From Epiperipatus broadwayi (taxonomy: Eukaryota; Onychophora; Udeonychophora; Euonychophora; Peripatidae), in assembly GCA_028023455.1 (NCBI GenBank), contig JAQFVV010000012.1:8096499-8160498 (forward strand): a stretch of DNA of 64,000 nt, read 5' to 3'. Made by a program: the position numbers and the translations under genes. The notes beneath the pieces were generated by a model, which had not been told where the DNA came from, searched no databases, and saw only the letters and a program-made list of their open reading frames with translations. Below are positions 20,926-33,433 of this stretch, in pieces (position 1 is the first letter of the stretch; each line of letters begins with the position of its first letter).

Positions 20926-21440
20926 CTAGACGCACTCACAAATTTTCAAATCACTTGACTCCAGACTAAAAATCTGCAGCCACACCAATACTCGCTTCCA
21001 GATATATATCAGCAACCAATGCAATATGAACATGTTAGCATAGAATCACGCCGACAGGAATGTGCATCTGAACAGCGTGATATTATTGGAGAAAACATGG
21101 CCTTTGTCCTGCAGGAATGTGCATCTGTCGGGCGAAGGAAACATGCATATAAAATAATAAAGAGAAATGCTATGTATGGATGGGAGAGCGGTCTTATCTT
21201 GCCGGCTTATCATCCAAAATCCATAGAGCTGGAAGGGGTCAATGGCACAGGAAATACATCTGCATCCATTTCAATGATATGACTACCTCTTTGAGGTCAT
21301 GCATTCAGTTGGGCTCGTCGCCCTAGGTGCTAACACACTTCACATTTCATTGATATAAACGTCCATATACCTCTCCACCAGCATTGACACAACTACGAAA
21401 CAAATAGTCCGAAATCAAAGCCTCTTTAAACTAACATATA
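20926..21440. other. Less AT-rich block of unknown identity
   Basis: GC content is visibly higher than in the flanks. An open frame of 87 codons at 21,019-21,282 reads ESRRQECASEQRDIIGENMA and includes two ECAS-containing segments, because the DNA holds a direct repeat of CAGGAATGTGCATCTG (21,055 and 21,114). I do not recognise the protein. It could be a piece of a transposon (5' region of a LINE or a Helitron-like element) or a foreign fragment. Confidence 0.35.
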
Positions 21441-21825
21441 TTTAAATTAGTCTAGCAGCCATCTATACTCAACTAACATTTAAATCATTTTACTAATTTA
21501 ATAAAAAAAAAATAGTTTACAGTATTTAACCTATTTTAAAATTATATTGCATTCAACTTATTTTTTTTCTTGTTTGCACAAATAATATTTTTGACATATT
21601 TTTAAAATTTAATAATGCACAAACAACATAAGTATTTTCATCTTAAATTCGTTTGCAATAGCAAACCTCCATCCCATTACAAACATTAATAAATTAATTA
21701 TTCATTATTTGTGCATTTTGAATGTTTGTGTTTTTAATTCAGTATTAGATATTTACAAAACATTACGTATTAGAATTTAAATGTAACGCATATATATATA
21801 TCCCGTTACAATATATTAGCTCTGA

Positions 21826-21880
21826 AGATGACTGCTGGTCAGTCAAAATTGTCAGATTGATCAAGTATGAAATAAAATAA
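21826..21880 (+). ncRNA. Possible hammerhead-like stem-loop
   Basis: CTGAAGA is followed by a perfect 6-bp stem TGACTG/CAGTCA with loop CTGGT and then AAATTGTC. This resembles a hammerhead core (CUGANGA, stem II, GAAA) with the G of GAAA lost, but I could not build a convincing stem I or stem III. Confidence 0.25.
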
Positions 21881-21889
21881 GCATTGTTC

Positions 21890-23750
21890 TAGTAATATAA
21901 GGAAGGTGGATATATTTAAGAATCTATTAGAGTAGGTTGGTTTGTCAATTAACAAAAAAAAAATTCCTTGGATCTATTTGATATGCAAGTGTAGGTTATT
22001 TTAATTTCAAGGATAATTACAGGTTGCACAATTTTATATAATAAGATGGTGACCTATTTGTGGAAGGCTTGTGTTTTAAAACAAATGTGTGTAAAAAATT
22101 TACATTTCAGATTTTATTAAAATTAACATTAATTATTGTCTCCTTGCACAGTTATAGTTCAAAATAGGAAACTTCAACATTGTATAAAATAAATTTTTGT
22201 TTTATTAATTCTCTACTGTCAATGATGATTTTACATTTATTATAATATGCTTTATCACCCCCACCCCCCTTTAGGACCAAAATCTGATATACATTCATTA
22301 AAACTCAAAGATATCTGTTCTTATGTGGATGTTTGAGAAATTGTTTCTTGGATTTGTTATGGATTTAAAGAAAAGTTTTGTCCTCCACTATTATCTATTT
22401 AAACATTTAAATTTGATGTATGCATCGTTAACCAGAGATAGGATTAACAGCAGCTTATTATTCAGATATGTAATTTTTTTTATCATCTCATTTTTAAGAG
22501 CTATCTATTCCTTACTTTTTCTTTTTTAATAGAGTTATAAAAAGTCATTGTGCAAAATTAACTTACTGGTAAACTTAACAAATCTTGACAAGTTTCACTT
22601 TGGATATTTGAATTCACAGGGTGTTTTTATAAACATATTTAATCGTTTTACATTTTAAAAACAAAAATTAGAATGTTTTGTAATTCTGAAGTTTATTATT
22701 CACATATATTTACATAATTATCTCATTTCTTCACGCATAAGGTATTCCATTTTTCTATACACACAAAACATATTTTGGATATGTATTAATGTATTGTTGG
22801 CTATTGAAATACCGATTTCTGATGGCATGCACTTAAGCTGAGCTATGGTTGAACACAGATATAAATTATCATTAAATATTTGTCTGCATCAATTCAAATT
22901 AAAAATGATTTATTGATGAAATCATAAAAGTTTGATTTATTATTATTATTATTATTATCATCATCATCATCTTTCTTTTTTGAACATATTTGAAAAATTT
23001 TGCTTTTAATATTTATCATAAAATAAATAAGTTAATTGATAATATGTTTAATCAAAAGTGGCTAATTTATACTCTTTTACTACAGTATCTATTTCTAAAG
23101 ATAATAATCATAAATACCAACATTTAACATTGCAAAACTTACTGCACCTTTACCCTGCTTAACAAGAATATTTGTTTCCCCCAAACTTATCTCAAAGCAA
23201 TGGTTTTCTATGGTGAAAAATTTAGCTTGTTTCTGTGGATAAAATTTATACCATTAATATATTACAAACAACTTAAGTTAGTATATATAGTAATTTAAAA
23301 AAAAAATCCTAATTTACAATATATGCATGTGTAAACTATTCTATTCGGTATTATGCGGATGTGAATTTAACCTATATGCGTATGTATATAAGATAATGTA
23401 ATTTAAATCTATATAAAAAGACAAAAATGCAGCATTTAGTCAGCAAGAGCTAAATTGTAGTGCCAGTAGTGGTGCTTCTTGAAATTTTATGAATTTCGTA
23501 AAAACTAAAAGCATGACATCAACAGAAATTGCAGCATTCGATACTCCTTTTTATTACCTTTCGACTGATACATGTTGCATTGATGTCGGATAAAATTTGA
23601 ATTTTTTACAATTATTTTAAAAATTAGATGATTTTTTTTTTTATATTTTCTGATCAATTTACACAAAGTGATAAAGGCAGAAAGCTTTATGATTTTGCCA
23701 TTGTATTTTTAAAATTATACAGTGTATCTTTAAATGAAGTTTATAATATT
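21890..23750. other. AT-rich noncoding stretch
   Basis: Only a C-rich tract (22,256-22,272) and a (TTA)n/(TCA)n microsatellite (22,938-22,970) stand out. No exon-like or RNA signal seen. Confidence 0.45.
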
Positions 23751-23754
23751 TTTA

Positions 23755-25260
23755 TAATGTACTGATAGGACATCCAAATGTCATTTCCCTGCAATACATT
23801 AGGTATAATAATAGCTTTGTATACAACTAATTTAATTGCACTAATTATTTTCCTGTTAACTACCTCAACATCTAAGTACATGTTTCTGCTATGAAAACTA
23901 CCAAGTTGATAACCATCCATGCTAAAACACTCCCTTTTGTTTTATCATGTAAAAGGTATACAATAGGAATAATTTTTGGTGGATAACCAACTAATTTCAA
24001 ACAATTCCATAGACTTGTTCTATTATCTGAATTAAATGTCTTGTTCAAATCAATAAAAATAATATACAAATCATTTCTTTGCTTCTGACACTTTTTTTTT
24101 TTTTGCATTTTCTGGCAAGAAAAATCATGAACATAGTGCTTTTTGATTTTCTAAAACCACAACTTCTTTGCTGCAGTAGAAAATTATTTAATGTTCTACA
24201 ATAGTTAATTCAATTTTGTCTATTCTCATTGTTTTTAAGTATTAGAACAATAAAAGCAACCTTAAAATTGGGTGGCACAATTTCATGAGTCTATACATTC
24301 CTAAAATTTTCAATATTTTTTACATTAACATATCACAAATGTATTTTAACATTTCTCCAAGTATATCATCAGGACTTGTGGCTTTTACATTTTACAAAGA
24401 ACTGCTTTGACTTCACTAAGCTGAATGTCTTTGTTCTTATAATAAATGAATAGATAAAATGGATATATCATTTTCATTATTTAAGAGAGTGTAATTGTTA
24501 GATTTAAAAGGGTTGTGATACCATTTCTTAGACTTATGTGTTTCTTTCAATGCATTAAGAAAAGACCTAGAATGATCTTTATCATCAAATGTGTAATTTT
24601 TTTTCAGTTTTAATCTACTAATTATTTTCTAGCCTTTTTTTCAGTTGTTGAATTTCTGACAAACAGAAAGTGCAATCTTATAATCAAATTATTTATAACA
24701 AAATCGTTCTTTTTGATGAATCCAAGAATATTAGATTTACTTGTATCAATAATGTTTTCTTCAAGAGAATTCCATGTTTCAGTAATATAACAGTCCTGAA
24801 AAGTCCAAATTGGCAATTTTAGTGTTTGAAAGCTGCTGAAATTTATTACATTTAGTAGATTCTTCTAAAAAATGAACATCAACTTACTTATGAATGTGAT
24901 TCAAATAATTTCTGTTTTTTTAGTGCAAATTGTCATTTTAATCTTGGAGTGCTCTAATCTGTGATCTATCCGACAATCTGCACTTATCCTTCTTCAATGT
25001 GACTTTTTAGATTTTGACTCCTAATTATAAGGTAATGTATTAAATGTCATTGTTTTTGAGCATGGATGCATTTGTTTTTCTTTATAGCAGTTTTTCTGTC
25101 TAAACAATGTTTGTGATAGTCAATCCATATGTTGTGCAAAAATTCAATAATAACAAATCATTTGAATTTGCAGTACCAATACTATTATTTCCAATAATTT
25201 TTGCCCCATGACTAATTAAAGTTTCGAAAGAGAAAAATTTTTCTGAAGCACTATCTGTTT
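23755..25260 (-). pseudogene. LINE endonuclease-RT remnant with internal deletion
   Basis: Read from 25,260 leftward. The endonuclease end reads SHGAKIIGNNSIGTANSNDL and LLNFCTTYGLTITNIV (the 'L..FC....L.ITNT' block), then a TDH-like SDRSQIRA. A linker follows (WNSLEENIIDTSKSNILGF, about 24,760). RT starts with SPDDILGEMLKY (24,350) and has FIDLNKTFNSDNR (motif A, about 24,060; family FIDLTKAFD, second Asp changed to N) and LWNCLKLVGYPPKI. The sequence then jumps from 'LHDKTKGSV' to VEVVNRKI and VVYKAIIIPNVL, the post-RT 'LKVYKAVVLPTLLYG' block near 23,790. RT motifs B to E are therefore deleted. Confidence 0.75.
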
Positions 25261-26185
25261 GATAGAAAATATCAAATATAACATTTTATCATAATAAAAT
25301 AGCTTGCTATTCACATGCATGAGATTCAAATTTATGTGGAGTTTTTCTTTTTTCATATAGATGATTATTTTTCAAGTAAACTTGTTGTATTCTAGATTTT
25401 CATCCACCATTGATTTACAAATTTAGCTAGTGGAAAAAATTGCAATATAATAATGAATGATCTTGTTAGTGTCAATATGTTGATCATTAAAGAAAACATT
25501 GTTTATAATATTACGCAGCCTTCTATATTGATAAGAGAGATATCATGCCATACATGTGTTTAGTCTTTGGTTTACCACTATTTTATGTTCAAATATCTCC
25601 TATAATTGCATATATAGATTCCTATAAAATCTTATACATTATGAAACCATGGTATTTAAATATGAGAATCATTTTTAAGAGCTAATTGAAATGCTTCATA
25701 TTATTATTTATAACTATTGAATTCTTAATTAAAAATAACGCTACAAATAATCATCATAAAAATTGAAAACATATCACTCAAATAAATGAACTTTTTATCA
25801 TTGTTTTCAAACACTATACAGATTATATTTGTCTTAGTTAAATAATATTTTTACTTTCTGAACTTTTCTTCTGCAATCCTAAACTGCTTATTTTGTTGCA
25901 TATTTTTTATGGTCCCAAACAAGTTTAATAATATGATGATTTTACAACAAAATAATTAAGAGGATTTTTCAATAAATTACCATATGAAGATCCCCCCCTT
26001 TGCATGGCTATGATTGATTGTATTCGTAAAAATGAAAAATAAAAGGATGTCAAAAAATTACATTCAACATAATAAAAGTTTTTTTTTTTTTTTGTACAAA
26101 TGGAAGAAAGTTAAAATTATAATTTAAATAAATGGAAGAAAGCTGATAGCTTTTCACACATTCTTTAGAAATACTAAAGTGGTTC
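25261..26185. other. AT-rich spacer
   Basis: No coding similarity. A T15-type run lies near 26,078. The 5' part of the neighbouring LINE may extend into the start of this stretch. Confidence 0.4.
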
Positions 26186-26189
26186 CCCA

Positions 26190-27440
26190 ATCATTTAGAA
26201 GTTATAAATTAATAATTTTTAACGAATGCAATTGTTTAAATATGTAAAAATATCTTATATTTTAAATATTAGAAAAAAATTGCCATCAGATGCTAATATA
26301 TATAATCAATGAAAATAATAAACTGTAAATGCTCCAGCATTCGAAAAGGGTACCCCATTCTAAATGCAATCTTTTGGTATATTGAAAGACTAAAGTGCTA
26401 CAGTATTTATTTACAATTTAAGGAAAGAAAGTTAACAATTACATCTAGCAAAAATTATTAATTGATTACATGTAACTGATTGATGGAACAGTCTATTATT
26501 TTTAAGGAATGTGTGAATGGGTTGTTAACTTTCTTTCCTTAAATCATAAATACAGTTGCACTTTAGCTGTTATATAATACCAAGAGATTACATTTAGAAG
26601 AGGGTCCCCTTTTGAATTCTGGGAGCATTTACAGTTTACTATTTTTCATTCCAATATCAGCCTTTCAAGCTAATTGAGCACGCGCCTTTTGAGTGTTAAA
26701 TAAATGAATACTCTCTTCTTCAATCCAAGATATAGTATTTATGCAGGAATAAAAAGAATCCCTCCTATTCCTACAACTTCAGTAAGAATGACGTTTAGTA
26801 AATTCTAAGTAATTACACCGACGTCATTCAGCCAAAAAACATCGTAAATAGTAATTTAAAGTGAGAATCTACTCACGCTCTCTTTAACAGTTCTTCAGAT
26901 TTGCTCATATAAAAGAATTTGAGTCGTAGGAATAGGAGGGATTCTTTTTATTCCTGCATAAATACTATATCTTGGATTGAAGAAGAGAGTATTCATTTAT
27001 TTAACACTCAAAAGGTGCGTGCTCAATTAGCTTGAAAGGCTGATATTGGAATGAAATATAATTGCAAGCACGGCGCTAGATAAAATATTTGCTTAGTTTA
27101 CTATTTTATTGATTACTACCTATTAACATCTGATGGTAATTTTTCTAATATGTTAATATTGATAGAATAGGCTATTATTTCTAAGGAATGTGTGAAAAGT
27201 TGTAAAATTTCTTTCCTTAAAATAAATACTGTAGCACTTTAATCTTTATATAATACCAAGAGATTGCATTTGAAAGAGGGTATTTCTTTTGAATGTTGGG
27301 AGTGATTTTCAGTTTACTATTTTCATTGATTCTGTCTATTAATATCTGATGCTTTTTTATTATTAAAATATAGCAAGTATTTCCACATATTTAAACAATT
27401 ACATTGTTAAAAATTATTAATTTATTATTTTATATGTTTA
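26190..27440. repeat. Large palindromic repeat (X) with internal duplication
   Basis: Outer arms: 26,200-26,300 (TAATTTTTAAC, ATTGTTTAAATATGT, CATCAGATGCTAATA) pair with 27,335-27,430. Inner arms: 26,312-26,432 (AAACTGTAAATGCTCC ... TAAGGAAAGAAAGTTAAC) pair with 26,520-26,641. A second copy of the right arm follows at 27,190-27,320 (TTTCTTTCCTTAAAATAAAT ... TTTTCAGTTTACTATTTTCA). Element Y is inserted in the first right arm. No coding capacity seen; probably a non-autonomous foldback element. Confidence 0.75.
26646..27094 (+). mobile_element. Palindromic element Y, 449 bp, with 13-bp TSD
   Basis: Flanked by AGTTTACTATTTT at 26,633-26,645 and 27,095-27,107; the copy of X at 27,313-27,325 shows the site unfilled. 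Arms 26,646-26,779 and 26,922-27,054 are nearly perfect inverted copies of about 133 bp around a 142-bp loop. The 3' side continues past the arm with ATAATTGCAAGCACGGCGC and ends near AATATTTGCTT. The 13-bp TSD suggests target-primed retroposition rather than a cut-and-paste element. A second copy lies at 53,487-53,852. Confidence 0.8.
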
Positions 27441-30400
27441 TACAAAGTACAGAAATTAGAAAAAAACATACAATAACACTTAGTAAGTGCACACTGGCAT
27501 GGAGTGTATATTTTGTGGGACTTGCAGTTGAGAATATATAATAATGAAATTTTATATTAGTGCTAATCTTTTTGTCATTAAATAGAGATTAAAATGTTTC
27601 ACTATACAATAAATGCAAGTCATACATTGTTTGCAGATATAACAGCAGCTAAATAATAGAACAAATGTACTCTTCTTTATTAAAATGATAGCACTATTGA
27701 AGGAAAAGTAAACTTATAACAATATATTATTCATAATGATACATATGACCAAACTGATCATGCTTATAAACTATGACCTTAAAATATGATGCATTTTTCA
27801 TTAGTTGTAAAAATTAGTATTTTTATGTTTAATGCATCAAGATTCTGAATGGCTCACATTGAACCAGGTCTTGCTTACCTTTCCAGCTAAAACAGTTAAA
27901 TATTCATGTATAAATCTATTTTGAATGACAGGATTAAGTACACAATATATATATATTTAAAGAAATTTAAATAATTTTTAATCACATTATATTTATTTAT
28001 TTTTTAATAAAGTAATTTAACTTTTTATCTTATTTAGTTTGAACATATTTATGTATTTTTATCTAACTTTCTTTGCCCCTCCCCCTGCATAAGGCCACCA
28101 AATATCATTAATAAAAGTCCGACCTTACTTCAATTTTAGTTTTTGTATTGGTAGTCTGATCAAAATTTCATTTTTGTATGTTTTTCTCACTTTGAGGTAT
28201 GCTAATTACATTTATTTTCTAGTTTTAGTTTTTAATATATTGATAATAATCCAATTTGTAATCATTTCTGTTTTCTATAATGAACAGTTTCTTTTTGAAA
28301 GCTATTTAGATTAAATGAGGAGCTCTTTTGATCTTCTAATATGATGAGAGTTTCAAAGTTTAACTGAATTCAAGTTATAGATAGAGAAAAATAAAGTTCG
28401 TAATGAAATACTTAAATGAATTTGCATTAAGAGATAATTAATAGGCCTTCTTTCATTTTATGATTAACATTTTGCTTTTCTAGCTTTAGTCTTCTATTTA
28501 TTTAATATAAATGCTTTCGATTAGTTTTTGTGTGTGCGCGCGCGTATATGTGTAAATAATAGATAATTTTCACGAACTTTTATATATATAAAAAATGTTA
28601 TTTTCTAGTTACTCTTAATATTACTTCTGTACTTACTTCTGACTTTAAAGATAATGCAAAGTTTATTCTAACTTGTATGCTTTTTGTTTCCTTGCTTTTT
28701 TATTATTATTTTCTTATCTGCCATATTATCCTCTTAAGAGCATATTATTTTAAAATTCAGAATTATTTAAAATCAATTTTTAAGACTTATAAAATACTTC
28801 ATTGTTTTCTTCTCACCTTTTTTTGAGAATTTAGTTATAAAATTTTGTTTTCAAAGAAAAAAAACTTAGCCTTTGAAACACTTAAGTTTTAGTTTGAACG
28901 TGTGGAAATTAAAGTGCATGTGTATATGTTTGTGTTATAATGCTAGGATTTGTGTATACAAATATATTTCATCAAATTGATAAGAATATTTTTGGCATGC
29001 ATTCTAAGTCATATTGTGGGTGCTAGCTGAGTCTTCCGAACTGGACTTGTATTAAACTTATAATTAGCTGATCATGAGAAGGAAATCATTTTTGAAGTGA
29101 ACCATAACAGTTTTATTCATGAACTAGGCCATTAATAAATTATTTATCTAAGTTCCATAAAAAAAAGCTAAATATTTTTTACAATTATTCTATTGCAAGC
29201 ATAAAAGGCAAGGAAGAGTACTATAGTATATATTTCATGTGGAATATATCTTAGATGATAATTGAAGAATTAGAGAAAATTATTTATCCTATATTGCTTT
29301 TTCAAATTAGCATGATATATCTTGTAAAATGCAACATATTTTTTGTCATTGGTATTGATAAAAAAAAAAGGTGAATAAATTGGTTGTATGTTATATGGAT
29401 ACTTATGGATAATAAATCATATATATATATATAAAGTAATCTATTAGTGTAAAAATTCTATTATAGTGCTGTAGGCGCTGTAACAAAAAAGTAACTCCAT
29501 TAGACTTTTTTTTAAAAAAATCAAAATTTATAAATATATCACAGAACTATATATAAACATACCATGGATCACATTACTCCTAATTTGCATTTAGTATCTA
29601 TATTAACAGTGGTAATGCATTATATCATTCTATGTAAAGTCATTTAATAATAGATATCTTTAACAAACAGTCATTTTTATTAAAGTCATATAATTCAAAT
29701 TAATAACTTGAAATTTTTAACACCTATGTTTTAAAACTGCTGTCTACTTATATAATTATTGTAGTTATATGTTCAACAAAATTTTCTTTGGCTAAAGGAT
29801 GGGATTAGGGTTAAGGTTGGACCTGAGATTAGTTTAAGAGCTATTCACCCTTATCATTGAAATGTTATAGATTATTCACATCTTCACTTACATGATTTAC
29901 TTCAAAGCAGACTAATATAAAATATTTTGCTGCTATTAATGCAGATATTCATATGATGCTTTGTTTTGATTTAATTTTTTTGTCAAAGGGTCAAAACTAT
30001 TTACAGTTAGCATATAATTGAAATTACTAAAATATATTGCAACTTTAGAGTATTGAAATATAGAAGTTATTAGCTTGAATAAATACAATAAAATGCATAC
30101 TGGATATGTACAATTCTGTTGTTTTTTTTCACAATTGAAACCCAATATCCAAAAACTAGAGTGATAGTATCATGATCTAATGTCCTTTTATTATTCATTT
30201 TATTAATATATGTTATGTTTCAATAATAGTATAGAGTTTTTTTATTGGTAAATATCTATTTTAAATGCACATACATGTATGTGCAATAAAGCGGTCCTTG
30301 TCTGTAATACTAAAAACCCGAATATAATAATTTTACAAGTTTCATGTGCTTTTTGAAATCTAATACAACAATGCCTTTTTCTTTACAATAATGATGTGTG

Positions 30401-32215
30401 TGGGGGGATGTAATTTATACAACTTGTTTTAAAAGAAATTCTGGAAATATTTAGTGAAAAATATTTTAATGTGCTTTTATCTGTGAAAATAAATATTTAG
30501 TAGGTTTTAGGATAATGATATATTCCTGGTTTGGTAACAATAAACCAAATAATTCTTCCAGCTATATTTTTAACACAATGCTTAAAGTAAACAAATATAG
30601 TTAGGGTCATTTATATATATCTTCTTTGGTGATAATTTTTCACTTCTACCAAAACGTTTTTTAAATTATTTCATGTTTACAAAAATATTTTTATTTCTTT
30701 GATAAAATATAGAATTTAAAATAAATAACAACAGAAATTAATTAGTTTGCATTTAATTTATATAAGTTCAGAAATCACTATTCTTTTTGAGTTCACAAGT
30801 ATTTTTTAAAGAATCATCATAATATATACAAAATTATAATAATATAAAGCACATATTTTATAATGTAGTTCTGAATAATTTATCAAATTTCACTTTCTTT
30901 TTTATATGACTTTTTTTAATGATTCCTTTATTCTTATTTGCATATTTTTAGAATTGTCTTAAATATATATATATGCTATTGTTTTAAGCATTTTTTTGTT
31001 GATCTCACTTTATATATAAAGAATTAAGGGAATGGAATTAAACTAAATTATAACATTTTTTTTTTTTAAAAAAAAAGTATTTGTGAACTGATTGGTTCAC
31101 CTTTATACATCTTTTCCATACTCCTTACTTTCGTTCTTTTCAAGAATTCAAGAAATATGTATATTGCACAGTGAATCTGTGGCACATTATTATGAAATGT
31201 GTAAACGTATATTTATATTCAAATTTAGATTTAATAATAAATATTAATTCATAGATTAGTTTAAGAAATCACAATTTATGATCTCAAGAAGTTACAAACA
31301 AAAGATAGAAAATGATAAAAAAGAACATGAGTTTTAAGTTTAAGACTTGCTGCTTTATTTTTTTGTTGTTGTTGTTGTTGTTTATTTTCCAAATCTTTCC
31401 ACGTGAATTGGATTAATATATTTTATGGGCCATGGAGCTAAATAATAAGAAAATTATGGGAAATGTTTATTTTTGAGAATTATTAATGGGGAATAAAATA
31501 ATGTTTTAACTGTACATTTAATAATTTATTTAAGCATATCTTTAAAAAGTGAGCTAATGATATATATACTTGTATAAATAACTTTTAAAAAAAAAAAAAA
31601 ATTCTTAAAATAATAAATATAACATTCTTTTTTTAAATAACACTATTTAAAAAAATATTTTCTCTATAGTAAAAGTAACAGATAACTTAAATAAGCCCAT
31701 TGGGTAACAGCAGTCTCTTCAGCATCCTTTCATAATGAAATAGTGAAGAAGGTATCCCTCATCAGGCTAATCATCTATTAGGTTGTGAGAGCTTTTATTT
31801 TGTTTCTTTCTTGTTTCATTAATCAAATAATTGTATGGTTATCTAAGTTGGCACTGTATTAGGAAAATAAAATTTCCTTTCACATGGATTCAATCCTTGA
31901 GTCATGAAAACTAAGATTAATAATTAACCATTACAATAAAGTGCTTCTTTTTGTTCACAATGAAAATAAATAAATATTTATTGAAAACATTACATTCTTT
32001 TAATCCCTCTAATTTTATCACTCAAATAAAGAAATATTAAATGGCTAGCAACATTGTGTTGATGAAGTATTAGAATGATGAATATAAATTGGCAAGCTGC
32101 AACCAGTTTATGCTATCAAAAAAAGTAATTTGGTACATGCTATTGGAACAATCTAAATATACCTCTTTTCATCAGTTGTTTTTTACTAGCTGTAAATAGC
32201 AAAAAAGAAACGTTT
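27441..32215. other. AT-rich noncoding stretch
   Basis: Nearly 4.8 kb with no recognisable coding region, RNA gene or transposon. Minor features: CGCGCG within a TG/CG tract (28,532-28,544), (TTG)n at 31,363-31,382, and A- and T-runs. The ORF at 29,936-30,145 (minus) has no family likeness. Confidence 0.5.
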
Positions 32216-32435
32216 TTTTGGTAAAGATGCCGTTGGATGGCACCGTTTTCACGCTAAAACTATAAAATATGACCATTCCCGGGCCATTGATTATAATAAT
32301 TTTTCTGTGCTTTTTTGTAATGCGAAAATAAAAATAAAACAAAATCGTGTTTTATAAATATTATTTTTTATTAACGTATACAATTTAAATGATAATAATA
32401 AATGTAAAATAAAATCAACAAATTACAATTTGATT

Positions 32436-32620
32436 TGTGTTTTTCTATTGGATATTTTTTTAATTGTGTTACGACTTTTTTTTATAAATTTTCTATCGGA
32501 TATTTTTTTACTTGTGTTACGGCTTTTTTTTTATCAATTTTCTATTGGATATTTTTTTACTTGTGTTACGGCTTTTTTTTATCAATTTTCTATCGAATAT
32601 TTTTTTACTTGTGTTATGAC
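32436..32620 (+). repeat. 48-49 bp minisatellite, four units
   Basis: Repeats of TTCTATYGGATATTTTTTTA then CTTGTGTTACGGC and a T-run; the unit starts are at 32,443, 32,491, 32,540 and 32,588. The two hydrophobic open frames over it are by-products of the T-rich repeat, not genes. Confidence 0.88.
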
Positions 32621-32710
32621 TATTTTTTTTGTTGTTGTTTAAGTAAAAAGAGCTATTACGGATATTTTTTATTTCAAATAGAATGACAATAAAAAATACA
32701 AGTTGTTACA

Positions 32711-32775
32711 GTTAGGTTTAGGGTTAGTTTTAGGGATAGTTTTAGGGTTAGGTTTAGCGTTAGGTTTAGGGTTAA
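32711..32775 (+). repeat. Interstitial telomere-like repeats
   Basis: Imperfect units of TTAGGG/TTTAGGG/GTTAGG (GTTAGGTTTAGGGTTAG and variants) for about 65 bp. Too irregular for a telomere end; an internal repeat within the TIR element. Confidence 0.75.
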
Positions 32776-33433
32776 TGTTCTGTTGTTTGTAATGCTAAAA
32801 TAAAAAAATTCAAAATCGTAACCATACTTGGACAAAATAAAGAAACTCAAACTTTTTTGAACAACAACAAACACATATAAATGTCTTCTTTACTTATTAA
32901 ACTTGTTTATAATATTTGCTTTTTATGAAATTTACAAAAAATCATGTATATTTGTACCTTTCTTACTGTATATTTTTTTGGTACCGCTCTTCTTTGTCTC
33001 GTGGAATGTTACGAACAGTACGTTAAATTGACACGTTACCTAGTTGCAACTCACTAAAAACATAGATATTTAACATTTTCCCAATTAAAACTTCAATACA
33101 GTACATTGTAAAAAGTCTTAGAATTATTACTTTAAAAAAATCTGAACATTTCAATACTTTAAAATAAAAAAAATCCAATGAAAACATTTCCATCCAATTC
33201 AAATACAAACTCTCTCATCAAGCCATAACTATTTTATAAACTGTGCGAATTCGGAAAATGTAATTGCTGCGATGCGACATGCATGCTGTACTGTGACGCG
33301 ACATAGCGGCCTGCATTCTGTAGCACAACAAAAAAGTTGTATTATAGAAAATGCAGGTTCGAACATGTCGGCCACGGAAACAGCATTTTTATGTGTTTTG
33401 GCTCAAAAACCGTGCCATAGAACGGCATCTTTA

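Larger units (their letters stand above)
32221..33433. mobile_element. TIR element of 1.2 kb with minisatellite core
   Basis: The left end TAAAGATGCCGTTGGATGGC and the right end read inward (TAAAGATGCCGTTCTATGGC) are inverted repeats that stay alignable for about 65 bp, out to CCGTGGCC/CCGGGCC-like sequence. If the flanking TA is the TSD, the ends are AAGATGCC; the flanks give no longer duplication. No transposase is visible, so it is non-autonomous. Inside are a 48-bp minisatellite and telomere-like repeats. Confidence 0.72.

Noticed and set aside
32430-32686. Two hydrophobic open frames, membrane-protein-like
   Set aside because: They are translations of the T-rich 48-bp minisatellite.
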